Notes: generated by a model from the letters alone, not told the origin. Shown: positions 44,780 through 54,317, counted from the stretch's first letter. The stretch: 64,000 bases of DNA from Micromonospora polyrhachis (GCF_014203835.1 NZ_JACHJW010000001.1:6832501-6896500); one strand, 5' to 3'. Numbers and translations: made by a program.

Positions 44780-46150
44780 GTGCCGTCGATCGGCCACGGC
44801 GAGGTGGAGGTCTGCCTCCGGGTGCTCGCGGCGGCGGGTGCGGGGACGCTCGATCCGGAGTTGACCGCACGGGTGGAACGCGCTGCGGCCGAGGCGTACC
44901 GGGACGCGAAGAAGCGACGGAAGCGAACCCGTTCCGCCGAGGACCGGCAGCACGATCAGGCCCTGCTGGCGACCGCCCGTCGGTTCTGGGACGAGATACC
45001 CGCCCCCACGGCGCCGCCCGCCAGCGAGGAGCGCGGCATGGTGTCGGCGGTCGAGCGGTCGATGTTGCGGCGGTCCCGCCGGTGCTATGTCTGTAAGGAC
45101 AGCTACCGCGAGGTGGACTCGGACTACCACCAACTCTGCCCGGACTGCGCCCAGGAGAACACGGCCCGCCGGAGCGCCCGGTGCGATCTGCGCGGCCGAC
45201 GTGCGCTGGTCACCGGCGGCCGGGTGAAGATCGGCTTCCACACCGCGTTGAAACTGCTCCGCGACGGTGCCGACGTCCTGGTCACCACCCGGTTTCCCCG
45301 GGACGCGGCGCGACGCTACGCCGAGTTGCCCGACTTCGACGACTGGTCCGACCGGCTCCACCTGCACGGCGTCGACTTCCTCGACCTCGGTGCGGTGCTC
45401 GACCTGGTCTCGACCACCGGGAAACGCTGGGACAGCCTGGACATTCTGATCAACAATGCCGCGCAGACGCTGTACCGACCACCCGAATTCCATCGCGCGG
45501 TCCGGGCCGCCGAACGCGAAGGACTCTCCGGCCGAGCGGCCCGGCTCGAACTGACCACCGCAGCCGTCGCGCCGGCCGAGCCAGACCCGGCGCACCTGCC
45601 TGCCGCACTGGCCGCGCTCTTCCCCACCGGTCGAACCGACGAAACCGGGCAGCCACTCGATCTGCGACCGGTCAACAGTTGGATGCTGCGCGACAGCGAG
45701 GTCACCCCACAGGAGTGGCTACAGGTGCAGGTGGTGAATGCGTTCGTGCCCTTCCTGCTCACCTCCCGACTCCGGCCGCTGTTGACGGCGTCGCCGCACC
45801 CCGACCGGTACGTGGTCCAGGTGTCGGCGATGGAGGGCAGCTACTCACGACGCAACAAGACGGCCCGGCACCCGCACACCAACATGGCGAAGGCCGCGCT
45901 GAACATGTTCACCCGGACCGTCGCCGACGACTACCAGCGCTCGGGCATCCACATGAACAGCGTCGACACCGGTTGGGTCACCGACGAGCGGCCCCACCCG
46001 GGCAAGACCGCCCAGCGGGAGGCGGGGTTCCGGCCGCCCCTGGACATGATCGACGGTGCGGCCCGGGTCTACGACCCGATCGTGCGCGGTGTGGCTGGTC
46101 ACCCGGTGCACGGTCAATTCCTCAAGGACTACCGGAGTGTCCAGTGGTAG
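44780..46150 (+). CDS. zinc-finger protein fused to a short-chain dehydrogenase-like domain
   Basis: A 456-residue protein. Residues 1-95 are helical and basic; a treble-clef-like finger follows (Cys102xxCys105 ... Cys120xxCys123). From about residue 138 it is an SDR: cofactor loop ALVTGGRVKIGFHTAL, ILINNAAQTLY and a YxxxK-region that reads THR-ASN-MET-ALA-LYS, with Thr367 where the catalytic Tyr belongs and Lys371 kept. Ser at about 354 is in the usual place. It may bind NAD(P) without reducing a carbonyl. GTG at 44780 follows GGGGGGAGGAGAG. It is the first gene of a five-gene operon and stands directly after the tRNA-like element. Confidence 0.8.
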   Translation: MPSIGHGEVEVCLRVLAAAGAGTLDPELTARVERAAAEAYRDAKKRRKRTRSAEDRQHDQALLATARRFWDEIPAPTAPPASEERGMVSAVERSMLRRSRRCYVCKDSYREVDSDYHQLCPDCAQENTARRSARCDLRGRRALVTGGRVKIGFHTALKLLRDGADVLVTTRFPRDAARRYAELPDFDDWSDRLHLHGVDFLDLGAVLDLVSTTGKRWDSLDILINNAAQTLYRPPEFHRAVRAAEREGLSGRAARLELTTAAVAPAEPDPAHLPAALAALFPTGRTDETGQPLDLRPVNSWMLRDSEVTPQEWLQVQVVNAFVPFLLTSRLRPLLTASPHPDRYVVQVSAMEGSYSRRNKTARHPHTNMAKAALNMFTRTVADDYQRSGIHMNSVDTGWVTDERPHPGKTAQREAGFRPPLDMIDGAARVYDPIVRGVAGHPVHGQFLKDYRSVQW

Positions 46151-47301
46151 ACGGCCCCGAGCCCACGGCGACCCCCGTACGCTGCCCGGCGATCAGCCAC
46201 CCGGAGACCGGGCTGGCCGATCCCGCCGACTTCGGGCCGCTGCTGGCCCGCCTCGGTGACCCTGCCGGGGTCGAGCAGTCCGAGGAGTTTCCCCGTGGCA
46301 CCCTGCAACCGGACGGTCGGCTCGACCTGTGCAAGCAGGGCGTCGGTCCGACGATGACGTCCCGGGTGGCGCTCGCCGCCGCCCGGTCGGGACATACCCG
46401 TCATCTGCTGCTGGGCACCAACGGCCTCGGCGACGAGGGGGCACAGGCGGTGGCCGAGGCGCTCATACCCGGTCATCGGCTCGAGACCCTCTATCTGGGC
46501 TGCAACCGGATCAACCCGGCCGGGGTGGAGGCGCTGGCCGGACGACTCGCCGGAGACCAGATCGTCCGCGCGCTGTGGCTCAAGCGCAATCCGATCGGCG
46601 ACGAGGGCGTGCTGCGATTGTGCGCCGCGCTGGCCGGCAACCGCAGCCTGCGTACCCTCGACCTGGTCAACGTGGGCGTCACCGCACGTGGCCTGACCCG
46701 GCTGGCCGAGACACTGGCCGAGCGGGAAACCCCGCTGGAACGGCTCTTCCTGGGCGGCAACGGTCTGGGCCCCGAGGCCGTCCCGACGCTGACCGGGCTG
46801 ATTCACCAGGCAGGCATCCGCGAGCTGTACCTGGCCGCCAACCACCTCGGCGACGGTGGCGTCGCCGCGCTGGTCGAGTCCGCCACTGGCCTGCCGATGA
46901 CCTTCGGCCTGGGCGGTAACGGCATCACCCCGGTCGGCGTCGCCACCCTCGCCGGCCGGCTGTCGGGCTGGCTGGCGCTAGACCTGGCCCGGCCACCATC
47001 CGAGCGTGCGTTGGGTGCGTCGGGCAACGTGGTTGGCGACGAAGGGGCCGCGGCATTGGCGGCGGCACTACCCGGCAGCAGTCTGCGCCGTCTCGACCTA
47101 CGGCATAGCGGGATCACTGGTCGGGGCGCGAAGTTGCTGCTGGCCGCCCTGGACGGGCATCCCACGCTGGAATACCTCGGCCTCAACGGCGGGGTGCCTC
47201 GCCGGATGCGTCGGCGGGCCACGGCCACCCTGCAACCCGCCGATCGGGCGCTCACCCCGGCGCACCCGGACCTTCGAGCCATCGCGAGCGTGTACCGGTG
47301 A
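46144..47301 (+). CDS. leucine-rich-repeat protein, ribonuclease-inhibitor type
   Basis: A 385-residue protein. After about 85 residues it has seven or so repeats of 28 residues of the RI type (LYLGCNRINPAGVEALAGRL, LWLKRNPIGDEGVLRLCAAL, LYLAANHLGDGGVAALVES). Such repeats form a curved scaffold for protein or RNase binding. No signal peptide is present, so it acts in the cytoplasm. GTG at 46144 overlaps the SDR stop and is the only close start in frame. The stop overlaps the ankyrin gene start (GTGA). Recognition of a protein partner is the likely job. Confidence 0.8.
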   Translation: MVDGPEPTATPVRCPAISHPETGLADPADFGPLLARLGDPAGVEQSEEFPRGTLQPDGRLDLCKQGVGPTMTSRVALAAARSGHTRHLLLGTNGLGDEGAQAVAEALIPGHRLETLYLGCNRINPAGVEALAGRLAGDQIVRALWLKRNPIGDEGVLRLCAALAGNRSLRTLDLVNVGVTARGLTRLAETLAERETPLERLFLGGNGLGPEAVPTLTGLIHQAGIRELYLAANHLGDGGVAALVESATGLPMTFGLGGNGITPVGVATLAGRLSGWLALDLARPPSERALGASGNVVGDEGAAALAAALPGSSLRRLDLRHSGITGRGAKLLLAALDGHPTLEYLGLNGGVPRRMRRRATATLQPADRALTPAHPDLRAIASVYR

Positions 47302-48971
47302 CCGGCATCGACCTGGCCGAACTGTCGACGTGGCAGCGGATCCGGCGGTACGCGGTGCCGGAGTGGATGATCGAGGAGTGCGCCCAGCGTCAGCGAGCCA
47401 ACGACTGGCGGGGAGCGTGCGCGGCCGGCCGGATCGACCTCGGCTTCGATCTCGCGGAGGTGGCTGACCAGTTCGGGGCCGACACCGCTGAGCGAATCGA
47501 AGTGGAGTTGTCGCTGCTCGCTCCCGACCTGCTGCGCTGGCATCTGCCCCGGGCGCTGGGCGGCCGGACCAGCCTGGCCACGGACCAGCGCTGGGTCCTC
47601 TCCCTGCTACCGGACCGGCTGACCGACGACACTCCCCTGCTGTCGGTACGGCTGCCGAGCACGGTGGACGGGTCGCAGCGACTGCGCCTCGACCTGCTCG
47701 ACTCGTCCGCCAAAGGTCACGCGATATACGATCTGCCTCCCTACCTCTGGAGCGTCGAACACGTCGAGTTGCTGCGGTACGCGTACGGTGGCTCCGCCGA
47801 GCGGCTACCGCGATTCGATCCCGACGGCACACCACTACCGGTGGCCGAGTTCGCCGAGAAGTTCGACCCGACGGACCGGGCCAGCCAGTGCGAGGCAGTC
47901 CTCAGACGGCTACATGAGGGTGAGTTCCTCGAAGCCTGGCGGCTCGCCGGGGTCGACTTCGACCCGACCCCGGCCGACGGGACACCCCACTACGAGTCAC
48001 AGGAGCGGGCCCTCGTCGAGTACCCCTACCACTTGACTCTCCTGCCCTACGAGGCCGATCGGCTGGCGACCCGCTATGGCAGCCCGACCTCGGTGGTCAA
48101 CGTGGACTGGGGTGTGCGGGTCAAGCTGGACATGACCGACCGGGATCGTCCGCGCGCCAGCCTGGTTAAGCGGAAACGCGACGACCGTCAGATCGGATCG
48201 GTGGTGAGCCGACGGCCGCCCGACCTGGACCTGCTGTGGCACGAGCTGATCACGCCCGAGGAGCTGCATCCGCTGGTCCGCCACGCGCTGTTTCCGGTGC
48301 TGTCGGAAAACGCCTCGCCGGAACCGATCCCACCGGCCGAGGTTCCGGTTCGGGTGCGTTGCCGGAGCGAGTGGCATACGGTCGAGTACCGCGAAGGAAA
48401 GCTCGACACGCCCTCGCACACGCCGGAGGAGGCACAGCGTGAGCAGGTGCTGCGCAGTCTCGGCGGGCAGGTGACCGGCTGCTTCGCGATCCAGCACCGG
48501 TGGACCAGCGGTCGTGGTCGACTACCCCGACAGCTCCGACAGCAGCGGCAGGACATCCTGCAACGGGTGCTGCACGGGGGATCACGTACGCTGCTGCCTC
48601 TGCTCGACACCGGGATGGACCCGCATCTGCGGGACGGCCGTGGTAGGTCCCTCCTGCACCACCTCCGGGCCATGGACCACACCGAGGTACTGCCCCGGCT
48701 GCTCGCCGCCGGCCTGGCCATCGATACTCCGGACGCGAAGGGTCGTACCCCGCTGAGTGTTGCGGTCGGCGATGTGGGCAGCTTGGAACTGGTCCGGGCG
48801 CTGTTGGAGAACGGTGCCGATCCGAACGCGAAGGACCACGAGGGCATGAGTCCGTTCGAGCTGGCCTACTACAAGAGCGGTGCCGAGTACTACGACGACG
48901 ACGACGAGGATCGAGAGGACAGCGCCATCGGCCGCATCTACCACCTGCTCAAGGAATGGACCGCGCGGTGA
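47298..48971 (+). CDS. ankyrin-repeat protein with a large unknown N-terminal domain
   Basis: A 557-residue protein. The first 410 residues have no family I recognise; they are rich in Trp, Arg and Asp and include ERALVEYPYHLTLLPYEADRL. The C-terminal 150 residues hold about four ankyrin repeats (LPLLDTGMDPHLRDGRGRSLLHHL, AAGLAIDTPDAKGRTPLSVAV, LENGADPNAKDHEGMSPFELA), ending in a very acidic stretch YYDDDDEDREDS. GTG at 47298 overlaps the previous stop. It is the second protein-interaction scaffold in this operon, presumably binding a sixth partner or the MoxR/vWA pair. Confidence 0.8.
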   Translation: MTGIDLAELSTWQRIRRYAVPEWMIEECAQRQRANDWRGACAAGRIDLGFDLAEVADQFGADTAERIEVELSLLAPDLLRWHLPRALGGRTSLATDQRWVLSLLPDRLTDDTPLLSVRLPSTVDGSQRLRLDLLDSSAKGHAIYDLPPYLWSVEHVELLRYAYGGSAERLPRFDPDGTPLPVAEFAEKFDPTDRASQCEAVLRRLHEGEFLEAWRLAGVDFDPTPADGTPHYESQERALVEYPYHLTLLPYEADRLATRYGSPTSVVNVDWGVRVKLDMTDRDRPRASLVKRKRDDRQIGSVVSRRPPDLDLLWHELITPEELHPLVRHALFPVLSENASPEPIPPAEVPVRVRCRSEWHTVEYREGKLDTPSHTPEEAQREQVLRSLGGQVTGCFAIQHRWTSGRGRLPRQLRQQRQDILQRVLHGGSRTLLPLLDTGMDPHLRDGRGRSLLHHLRAMDHTEVLPRLLAAGLAIDTPDAKGRTPLSVAVGDVGSLELVRALLENGADPNAKDHEGMSPFELAYYKSGAEYYDDDDEDREDSAIGRIYHLLKEWTAR

Positions 48972-50155
48972 CCGGCGAGACCGACCGGTTGGCCGTTGCC
49001 GACGAGCTGATCGCGGCCACCCGCGCCTGGCGTACGGAACACGCCGACGACCCTCAGGTGGCGGCGCTGGCGATGGCCGTATCGGCGAACCTGCCGGTGT
49101 TGCTCTGGGGCGAGCCCGGGATCGGCAAGTCGGCAACGCTGCAACAGCTCGCCGACGGCCTCGGCACCCCGCTGGAGACGGTCATCGCCAGCGTGCACGA
49201 ACCGTCGGACTTCGCCGGCCTGCCCATCGTGGGTGCGGACCCGGCCGTTGACGGGGTGCCGATGGCCCCGCCGGACTGGGCGGTACGGATCGCCCGGCGG
49301 GGCGAGGGGCTGATCTTCTTCGACGAGCTCTCCTCCGCTCCGCCGGCAGTCCAGGCAGCCCTGCTGCGGGTGGTGCTGGAACGCCGAGTGGGGAGCCTGG
49401 AGCTGCCGCCCCGGGTACGGATCGTGGCCGCCGCGAACCCGCCGACCAGTGCCGCCGACGGCTGGCACCTGAGCCCGCCGCTGGCCAACCGCTTCGTCCA
49501 CCTGCACTGGGTCCACAATCCACAGGTCGTGGCCCGAGGGCTGGCCGGCACCTGGCCGGCAGTCGAAATGCCGACCGTCGACCGCAACCGGTTGGACAGC
49601 GCGGTCGCCCGGGCACGTGGCACGATCGCCGGATTCCTCACCGCCCGACCCGGCCTGACGCATCACCTACCCGCCGACGCCGAGTCTCGGGGCGGGGCCT
49701 GGGCGTCGCCCCGGAGCTGGGAGATGGTGCTCCGGCTGCTCGCCTTCCACCATGCCGCCCGTACCGGACAGGAGGCGTTCCGCGCGGCGGTGGTCGGCGC
49801 GGTCGGCGACGGGGCAGGGCTGGAGTTCCTCAACTATCTGGACGAGCTGGACCTGCCCGACCCGGAACGGGTGCTCGCCGATCCTGACGCGTTCCGACTG
49901 CCCGAGCGAGGGGATCGGCAACTGGCCTTCCTGACTGCCACGGTCTCGGCGGTGCAGGCCCGGACGACCCGGCCACGGTGGGAGGCCGGTTGGACCGTAC
50001 TGGCCAAGGCCGTGGCCGCCGGGGTGCCCGACGTCGCGGCCCGGGCGGCAGTGGACCTGGCGGCGATGCGGCAGATCGACTGGCCGGTACCGGCCACGAT
50101 CGATGCCTTCGTCGACGTACTGCGACTCTCCGGCCGTCTGCCCAGCCCAGCATGA
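48956..50155 (+). CDS. MoxR-type AAA+ ATPase
   Basis: A 399-residue AAA+ ATPase. Walker A GEPGIGKS starts at Gly52 (Lys58), Walker B is LIFFDELSS (Asp123), sensor 1 is VAAANPPTS, and an arginine-finger region PPLANRFVHLHW follows. MoxR ATPases work with vWA proteins as chaperones or remodelers, and the next gene encodes a vWA protein. ATG at 48956 overlaps the ankyrin gene by 16 bases; GTG at 48968 overlapping its stop is equally possible. The end overlaps the next start (ATGA). Confidence 0.9.
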   Translation: MDRAVTGETDRLAVADELIAATRAWRTEHADDPQVAALAMAVSANLPVLLWGEPGIGKSATLQQLADGLGTPLETVIASVHEPSDFAGLPIVGADPAVDGVPMAPPDWAVRIARRGEGLIFFDELSSAPPAVQAALLRVVLERRVGSLELPPRVRIVAAANPPTSAADGWHLSPPLANRFVHLHWVHNPQVVARGLAGTWPAVEMPTVDRNRLDSAVARARGTIAGFLTARPGLTHHLPADAESRGGAWASPRSWEMVLRLLAFHHAARTGQEAFRAAVVGAVGDGAGLEFLNYLDELDLPDPERVLADPDAFRLPERGDRQLAFLTATVSAVQARTTRPRWEAGWTVLAKAVAAGVPDVAARAAVDLAAMRQIDWPVPATIDAFVDVLRLSGRLPSPA

Positions 50156-51360
50156 CCGACCCGGCGCAGCGGGTGTCGCCCGGCGCCGCGTTGGACCGGA
50201 CGAAACTGTTGGCCGCCCGGTTCCGAGCCGCCAACGACCGGCCCTACCTGGCGACCGCCCTGTTCAGCATGACCGTGGTCGCCAGCGACGAGGTGCCCAC
50301 GATGGCGGTGGATCGACACTGGCGGTGCTACGTCTCACCGGCGTTCGTCGCCCGGTTACCGGTCGAACAGCTGGCCGCAGTCTGGGTCCACGAGGTGGCG
50401 CACCTGCTGCGGGACCACCATGGCCGGGCCGACCTGCTCAGCGCCAGTCAGCGGGACGACCACCGCCGGGTCAACGTGGCACAGGACTGCGAGATCAACG
50501 ACGACCTACTCGCCGAGCGGATGCCCCTACCGGACGGTCGGGTAGATCCGATGTCGATGGGGCTGCCCATGGGACTGCTCTTCGAGCAGTACCTGCCGAT
50601 GCTGCCACCGAGCGGGCACACGGCGAACTGTGGTTCAGGCGCGCACGGTCGGGCCGAGCCATGGGAACTCGGCGTCGCCACCGGCACGGCGACGGTACGA
50701 CCGGTGGAGGCCGATGCGATCCGTCGGCAGACCGCGCAGGGCATCCGGTCACACCTGCGAAGCCGGGGCACGGTGCCGGGCGGCTGGCAACGGTGGGCCG
50801 ACCAGGTGCTCGAACCCACGGTCGACTGGCGCCAGGTGCTGACCGGGCTGGTACGCGAGGCGGCGGCCTGGGCCAGTGGCGCGGTGGACTATACGTACCA
50901 CCGGCCTTCGCGCCGTAGTGGGGCACTACGGGGAGTGGTGTTGCCGAGTCTGCGCCAGCCGCTCCCCCGTGTCGCGATCGTGGTGGACACCTCGGGTTCG
51001 ATGGGGGATGACGCCCTCGCCGCGGTGCTGGGCGAGGTCACCGGCGTGCTGCGGGCGGTCGGGATCCGGGGCAACCGGGTGACGGTGATCGCCTGCGACG
51101 CGGACGTGCACGCCACCCGCCGGGTCACCTCGGTCCAGGACGTCGTATTGGCCGGCGGCGGCGGAACCGACATGCGGGTCGGTATCGATGCGGCGCTACG
51201 CGCAGCCGAGCCGCCCCATTTCGTGGTGGTGCTGACCGACGGGCTCACCCCGTGGCCGGAAACGCCACTGGACCGCACCCGGGTGATCGCAGGCCTGGTG
51301 GGGGTGGACGCCCCGCAGCCACCCGACTGGATCGCCGTGGTCCGAATCCCGCTTGCCTGA
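50152..51360 (+). CDS. DUF2201-type protein: metallopeptidase-like N-terminus and vWA C-terminus
   Basis: A 402-residue protein. The N-terminal part has a zincin-like helix VWVHEVAHLLRDHHGR with a second patch VAQDCEINDDLL, as in the DUF2201 family. The C-terminal vWA domain has a complete MIDAS: VDTSGSM, GGGGTDM and VLTDGL. In known MoxR/vWA pairs the vWA protein binds the target and the ATPase supplies force. Start ATG 50152 overlaps the ATPase stop. It is the last gene of the operon, followed by two hairpins. Confidence 0.85.
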   Translation: MTDPAQRVSPGAALDRTKLLAARFRAANDRPYLATALFSMTVVASDEVPTMAVDRHWRCYVSPAFVARLPVEQLAAVWVHEVAHLLRDHHGRADLLSASQRDDHRRVNVAQDCEINDDLLAERMPLPDGRVDPMSMGLPMGLLFEQYLPMLPPSGHTANCGSGAHGRAEPWELGVATGTATVRPVEADAIRRQTAQGIRSHLRSRGTVPGGWQRWADQVLEPTVDWRQVLTGLVREAAAWASGAVDYTYHRPSRRSGALRGVVLPSLRQPLPRVAIVVDTSGSMGDDALAAVLGEVTGVLRAVGIRGNRVTVIACDADVHATRRVTSVQDVVLAGGGGTDMRVGIDAALRAAEPPHFVVVLTDGLTPWPETPLDRTRVIAGLVGVDAPQPPDWIAVVRIPLA

Positions 51361-51441
51361 CCATCCCCGCGACTCCGGCGCCATCCTGCCCGTATGCCCG
51401 TCGGGGAATCGTGTCGCCGACCCGGTCGTAGCTCAGCGGTT

Positions 51442-51508
51442 CGGTCGGTCATGCGGCCGACCGTCGTCCGATGGTGGCCACCCGGCAATCGTCGGTGGCC
51501 ACCATCGG
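51442..51508. terminator. two hairpins ending the operon
   Basis: CGGTCGG (51442-51448) pairs with CCGACCG (51457-51463). After it, CCGATGGTGGCCAC (51468-51481) pairs perfectly with GTGGCCACCATCGG (51495-51508), a 14-bp stem with a 13-base loop. The pair lies between the convergent vWA and peptidase genes and should end both transcripts. Confidence 0.75.
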
Positions 51509-51532
51509 ATCAGTGCCGTCCCCGGTAGCGGG

Positions 51533-53320
51533 TCAGGAGACGGTGAGGTCGGTGTCGTCGACGACGAAGGAGGTCTGTAGGGAGACGTCTTCGGTGGCGG
51601 TGAATCGGAGGGTGATGGTCTGGCCGGCGTAGCTGTTGAGGGAGAAGGTCTTCTGGCTGTAGCCGGTGGCCTTGTTGAGGTTGGAGTAGGTGGCCAGGGT
51701 GCCCAGGACGGTGCCGGCGGAGTTGAGGACCTGGACCCGGAAGGTGTCGTAGGCGATGCTGCTGGTGGTTTCGGCGGTGTCGATGTGGAGCCAGAAGTTC
51801 AGGTTGTAGTTGGTGCAGCCGGCGGGCAGGGTGACGCTCTGGGAGAGGGTTTCGGTGCTGGTGCGTCCGTTGCCGCCGAGCCAGGCGACGCGGGTGCCGC
51901 CGTGGGCGGGCTGCTGGGTGAAGGAGCCGATGGCGGCGGTGGTGCCGGTCCAGGGGCTGGTGCCGGTCTCGAAGCCGGGGTTACCGAGCTTCTGGCCACC
52001 GGCGCATCCGCCGCTACCACCCACGGTGAGGGTGTAGGTGGTGCTACGTGTCGCCACGGTACCGGTCCCGGTAATCGTGATCTGGTAAGTGCCGGCGCCG
52101 ACCGCCGTACCGACCGAGATGGTCGCCGTCGCGGACTGCCCGGACTGGACCGAGGACGGGGTGAACGACACTGTCACGCCGCTCGGCGCGCCGGTCGCGG
52201 ACAGGGCGACGGTCTGGGCCGACCCACTGGTGACCGCCGTCGACACCGTGGTGCTGGTCGAGGCCCCCGGCTGGGCGCTGCCAGAGCCCGGGTTGGCCGC
52301 GATCGAGAAGTCGTCCTGCACCGGCCCTGAGGAGACGGCAAGGTTCCAGATCGCGTACGCGACACCATCGGCGCTGCGGTTCACGCCGGTCGCGTTGACG
52401 TTGCTGGTGGTGTCGCAGGATCGGTGGTAGCAGGGGTCGTACGCGGAGTTCGCGGTGCCGCCCCACTTGGCAGCCTGGGCACTGGTCTTCCGGGCACTGG
52501 CACCCATCGCATATCCCGAGGTGGGGATTCCGGCCTGCTGGAACGGGTAGTCGTCGGAGCGGCCCTGGCCCTCGGTGTTCTCCTCCGGCTGGAGGTTGAG
52601 CGAGTCCCAGTACGCCTTGAGCGGTGCCGCCGTCGTCGAGGTGAGGCGGTTGATGAAGTAACCGCCGTTGGTCGAGGCCACCATGTCGAAGTTGTAGTAG
52701 CCCTTGATGTAGCTCCGCTGGGTGGCGTTGAGCGAGGCGACGTAGAACTCCGAGCCGTTGAGTCCCTGCTCTTCGTCGGTCCACCAGGCGAACCGGACCC
52801 GCTTGGTCATCGTCGGGTTCCGTTGCGCGAGGACGAGCGCGTTCTCCAAGAGGACGGCGGAGCCGGAGGCGTTGTCGTTGATCCCCGGACCGGCCGAGAC
52901 GCCGTCCAGATGGGCACCGAACATCACCACCTGGTCGGCGGGACCGCCGGGCCACTCCGCGATCAGGTTGTTCGACCGGTACGTACAGGTGGTGCACACC
53001 TGCTCGGTGACGGTGTAGCCCGCCGTCTGGAGCCGACTCTTGACGTAGGTGAGCGAGGCGGTGTGGCCGGCGCTGCCGGCCCGCCGGTTGCCGCCGTTCT
53101 GCGACGCGATGGTGTTGAACTCTGTCAGATGTGCCTGGAGGTTCGCCACGTCGATGTCCGGTGGGGCGTCGGCGGTCGACGTGGCGACCGACAGGGGGCC
53201 GGTCCGGGCCGCTGGGGCGGGCAGCGTCGCCGAGCCGGGTGTCGCCTGACTGGGGGCGGCCACCACCATCGCACCGAACACGGCCAGGGCCAGCCCTGCC
53301 GTCACCGTTCTGCGTCGCAT
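51533..53320 (-). CDS. secreted M28 family aminopeptidase with Ig-like and CBM-like tail
   Basis: A 595-residue exported zinc peptidase. A signal peptide ([26 protein letters not shown], cut near residue 27) is followed by the M28 catalytic domain: [20 protein letters not shown] (His, Asp), WWTDEEQGL (Glu-Glu), NFDMVAST and CYHRSCD supply metal and catalytic residues. Two Cys pairs suggest disulfides. After about residue 360 come a Thr/Ser-rich Ig-like domain and a C-terminal beta-sandwich starting [12 protein letters not shown], like carbohydrate- or protein-binding modules on secreted enzymes. ATG at 53320 follows GGAG. It would release N-terminal amino acids outside the cell. Confidence 0.88.
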   Translation of the reverse strand: MRRRTVTAGLALAVFGAMVVAAPSQATPGSATLPAPAARTGPLSVATSTADAPPDIDVANLQAHLTEFNTIASQNGGNRRAGSAGHTASLTYVKSRLQTAGYTVTEQVCTTCTYRSNNLIAEWPGGPADQVVMFGAHLDGVSAGPGINDNASGSAVLLENALVLAQRNPTMTKRVRFAWWTDEEQGLNGSEFYVASLNATQRSYIKGYYNFDMVASTNGGYFINRLTSTTAAPLKAYWDSLNLQPEENTEGQGRSDDYPFQQAGIPTSGYAMGASARKTSAQAAKWGGTANSAYDPCYHRSCDTTSNVNATGVNRSADGVAYAIWNLAVSSGPVQDDFSIAANPGSGSAQPGASTSTTVSTAVTSGSAQTVALSATGAPSGVTVSFTPSSVQSGQSATATISVGTAVGAGTYQITITGTGTVATRSTTYTLTVGGSGGCAGGQKLGNPGFETGTSPWTGTTAAIGSFTQQPAHGGTRVAWLGGNGRTSTETLSQSVTLPAGCTNYNLNFWLHIDTAETTSSIAYDTFRVQVLNSAGTVLGTLATYSNLNKATGYSQKTFSLNSYAGQTITLRFTATEDVSLQTSFVVDDTDLTVS

Positions 53321-53546
53321 CTGGGCTCCTTGGGGGTTAGGAGGAGGACTTCGGTCAACAGACCGTCGTCGGATCGTCGCTACCGGCCCGGTCCCCGACC
53401 ATGACCCACACACACCGGGTCAGTCGGGGAGGGACCGATCACGACGACGCCACTAGGCATCCAGACATTCCCATGTAGCGATTAGAACGTCAACGGTTCC
53501 GTCGGCGGTCGGAAAACCGCAAGGGCGCGGGGTTGTGGAAGGCCCG

Positions 53547-54317
53547 TCACCAGAGGAGGGTGCGGACAGCGGTGTACGCGGCGACCATGAGGATAAGGAC
53601 AGCAAAGGCCCGGGTGGCGACCGCAGCCGGCAGCCGATCCGCGATCTGCTTACCGCCCAGCGTGCCCACCATCGCGGCCAGGGTGAACGGGGCGATCACA
53701 GCCCAGTCGAACGATGCGGTGCCGGCCCGGGCCAGCAACGCGACAGCGGAATTGACCACGATGATGAGCAGGGACGTGCCGACTGCGGCCGACATGGGCA
53801 GGCCGAGGGCCAGGACAAGCGCGGGCACGATGATGAAGCCGCCACCGACACCGAGGAAGCCGGTGAGGAACCCGACCCCGGCGCCGGCCACGACCAGACG
53901 CAGCGCACGGGTGCGGGTCGACGCCGCCTCGCCCTGGCCGGCATCGGTCCCACCTTCGGGACGGACGCGCAGGAGCATGCCGGTCGCGGCGAGGACCATG
54001 AAGGCCGCGAAGACGAGCAGCAGGACGTCCTGCGCGACGTGTCGGTTGAAGACGGTGCCGAGCAGCGCGGCGAGCGTACCGGCGGCGCCGAAGGCGAGAC
54101 CTGTACGCCAGCGTACGTTGCCGGATCTCGCGTGACTCAGCACGCCCACCACCGAGGTGAGCCCGACGATCACGAGGCTGCCGGTGGTGGCCTCCCCGGC
54201 CGGCTGGTCGAGCAGATAGACCAGTACAGGAACGGTGAGGATGGCACCGCCGCCGCCCAGCGCGCCGAGAACCGTACCAATGACCAGGCCGAGTGCCAGG
54301 ATGGCGACGAGGGTCAC
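53547..54317 (-). CDS. TauE/SafE family sulfite or anion exporter-like permease
   Basis: A 256-residue membrane protein with about eight hydrophobic helices and the two-half pattern of the TauE/SafE family (LGALGGGGAILTVPVLVYLL and FLTGFLGVGGGFIIVPALVLA, both with GGGG/PxLV motifs). The family moves sulfite, sulfoacetate or other small anions. GTG at 54317 overlaps the stop of the GntR gene. Being in an operon with this regulator and divergent to a sulfide:quinone-reductase-like gene supports a sulfur role. Confidence 0.85.
   Translation of the reverse strand: MTLVAILALGLVIGTVLGALGGGGAILTVPVLVYLLDQPAGEATTGSLVIVGLTSVVGVLSHARSGNVRWRTGLAFGAAGTLAALLGTVFNRHVAQDVLLLVFAAFMVLAATGMLLRVRPEGGTDAGQGEAASTRTRALRLVVAGAGVGFLTGFLGVGGGFIIVPALVLALGLPMSAAVGTSLLIIVVNSAVALLARAGTASFDWAVIAPFTLAAMVGTLGGKQIADRLPAAVATRAFAVLILMVAAYTAVRTLLW

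Noticed and set aside
44450-45595. Upstream extension of the DUF2726-like gene
   Set aside because: It would run antisense through the tRNA-like element and the SDR gene, and its translation has no domain signal.
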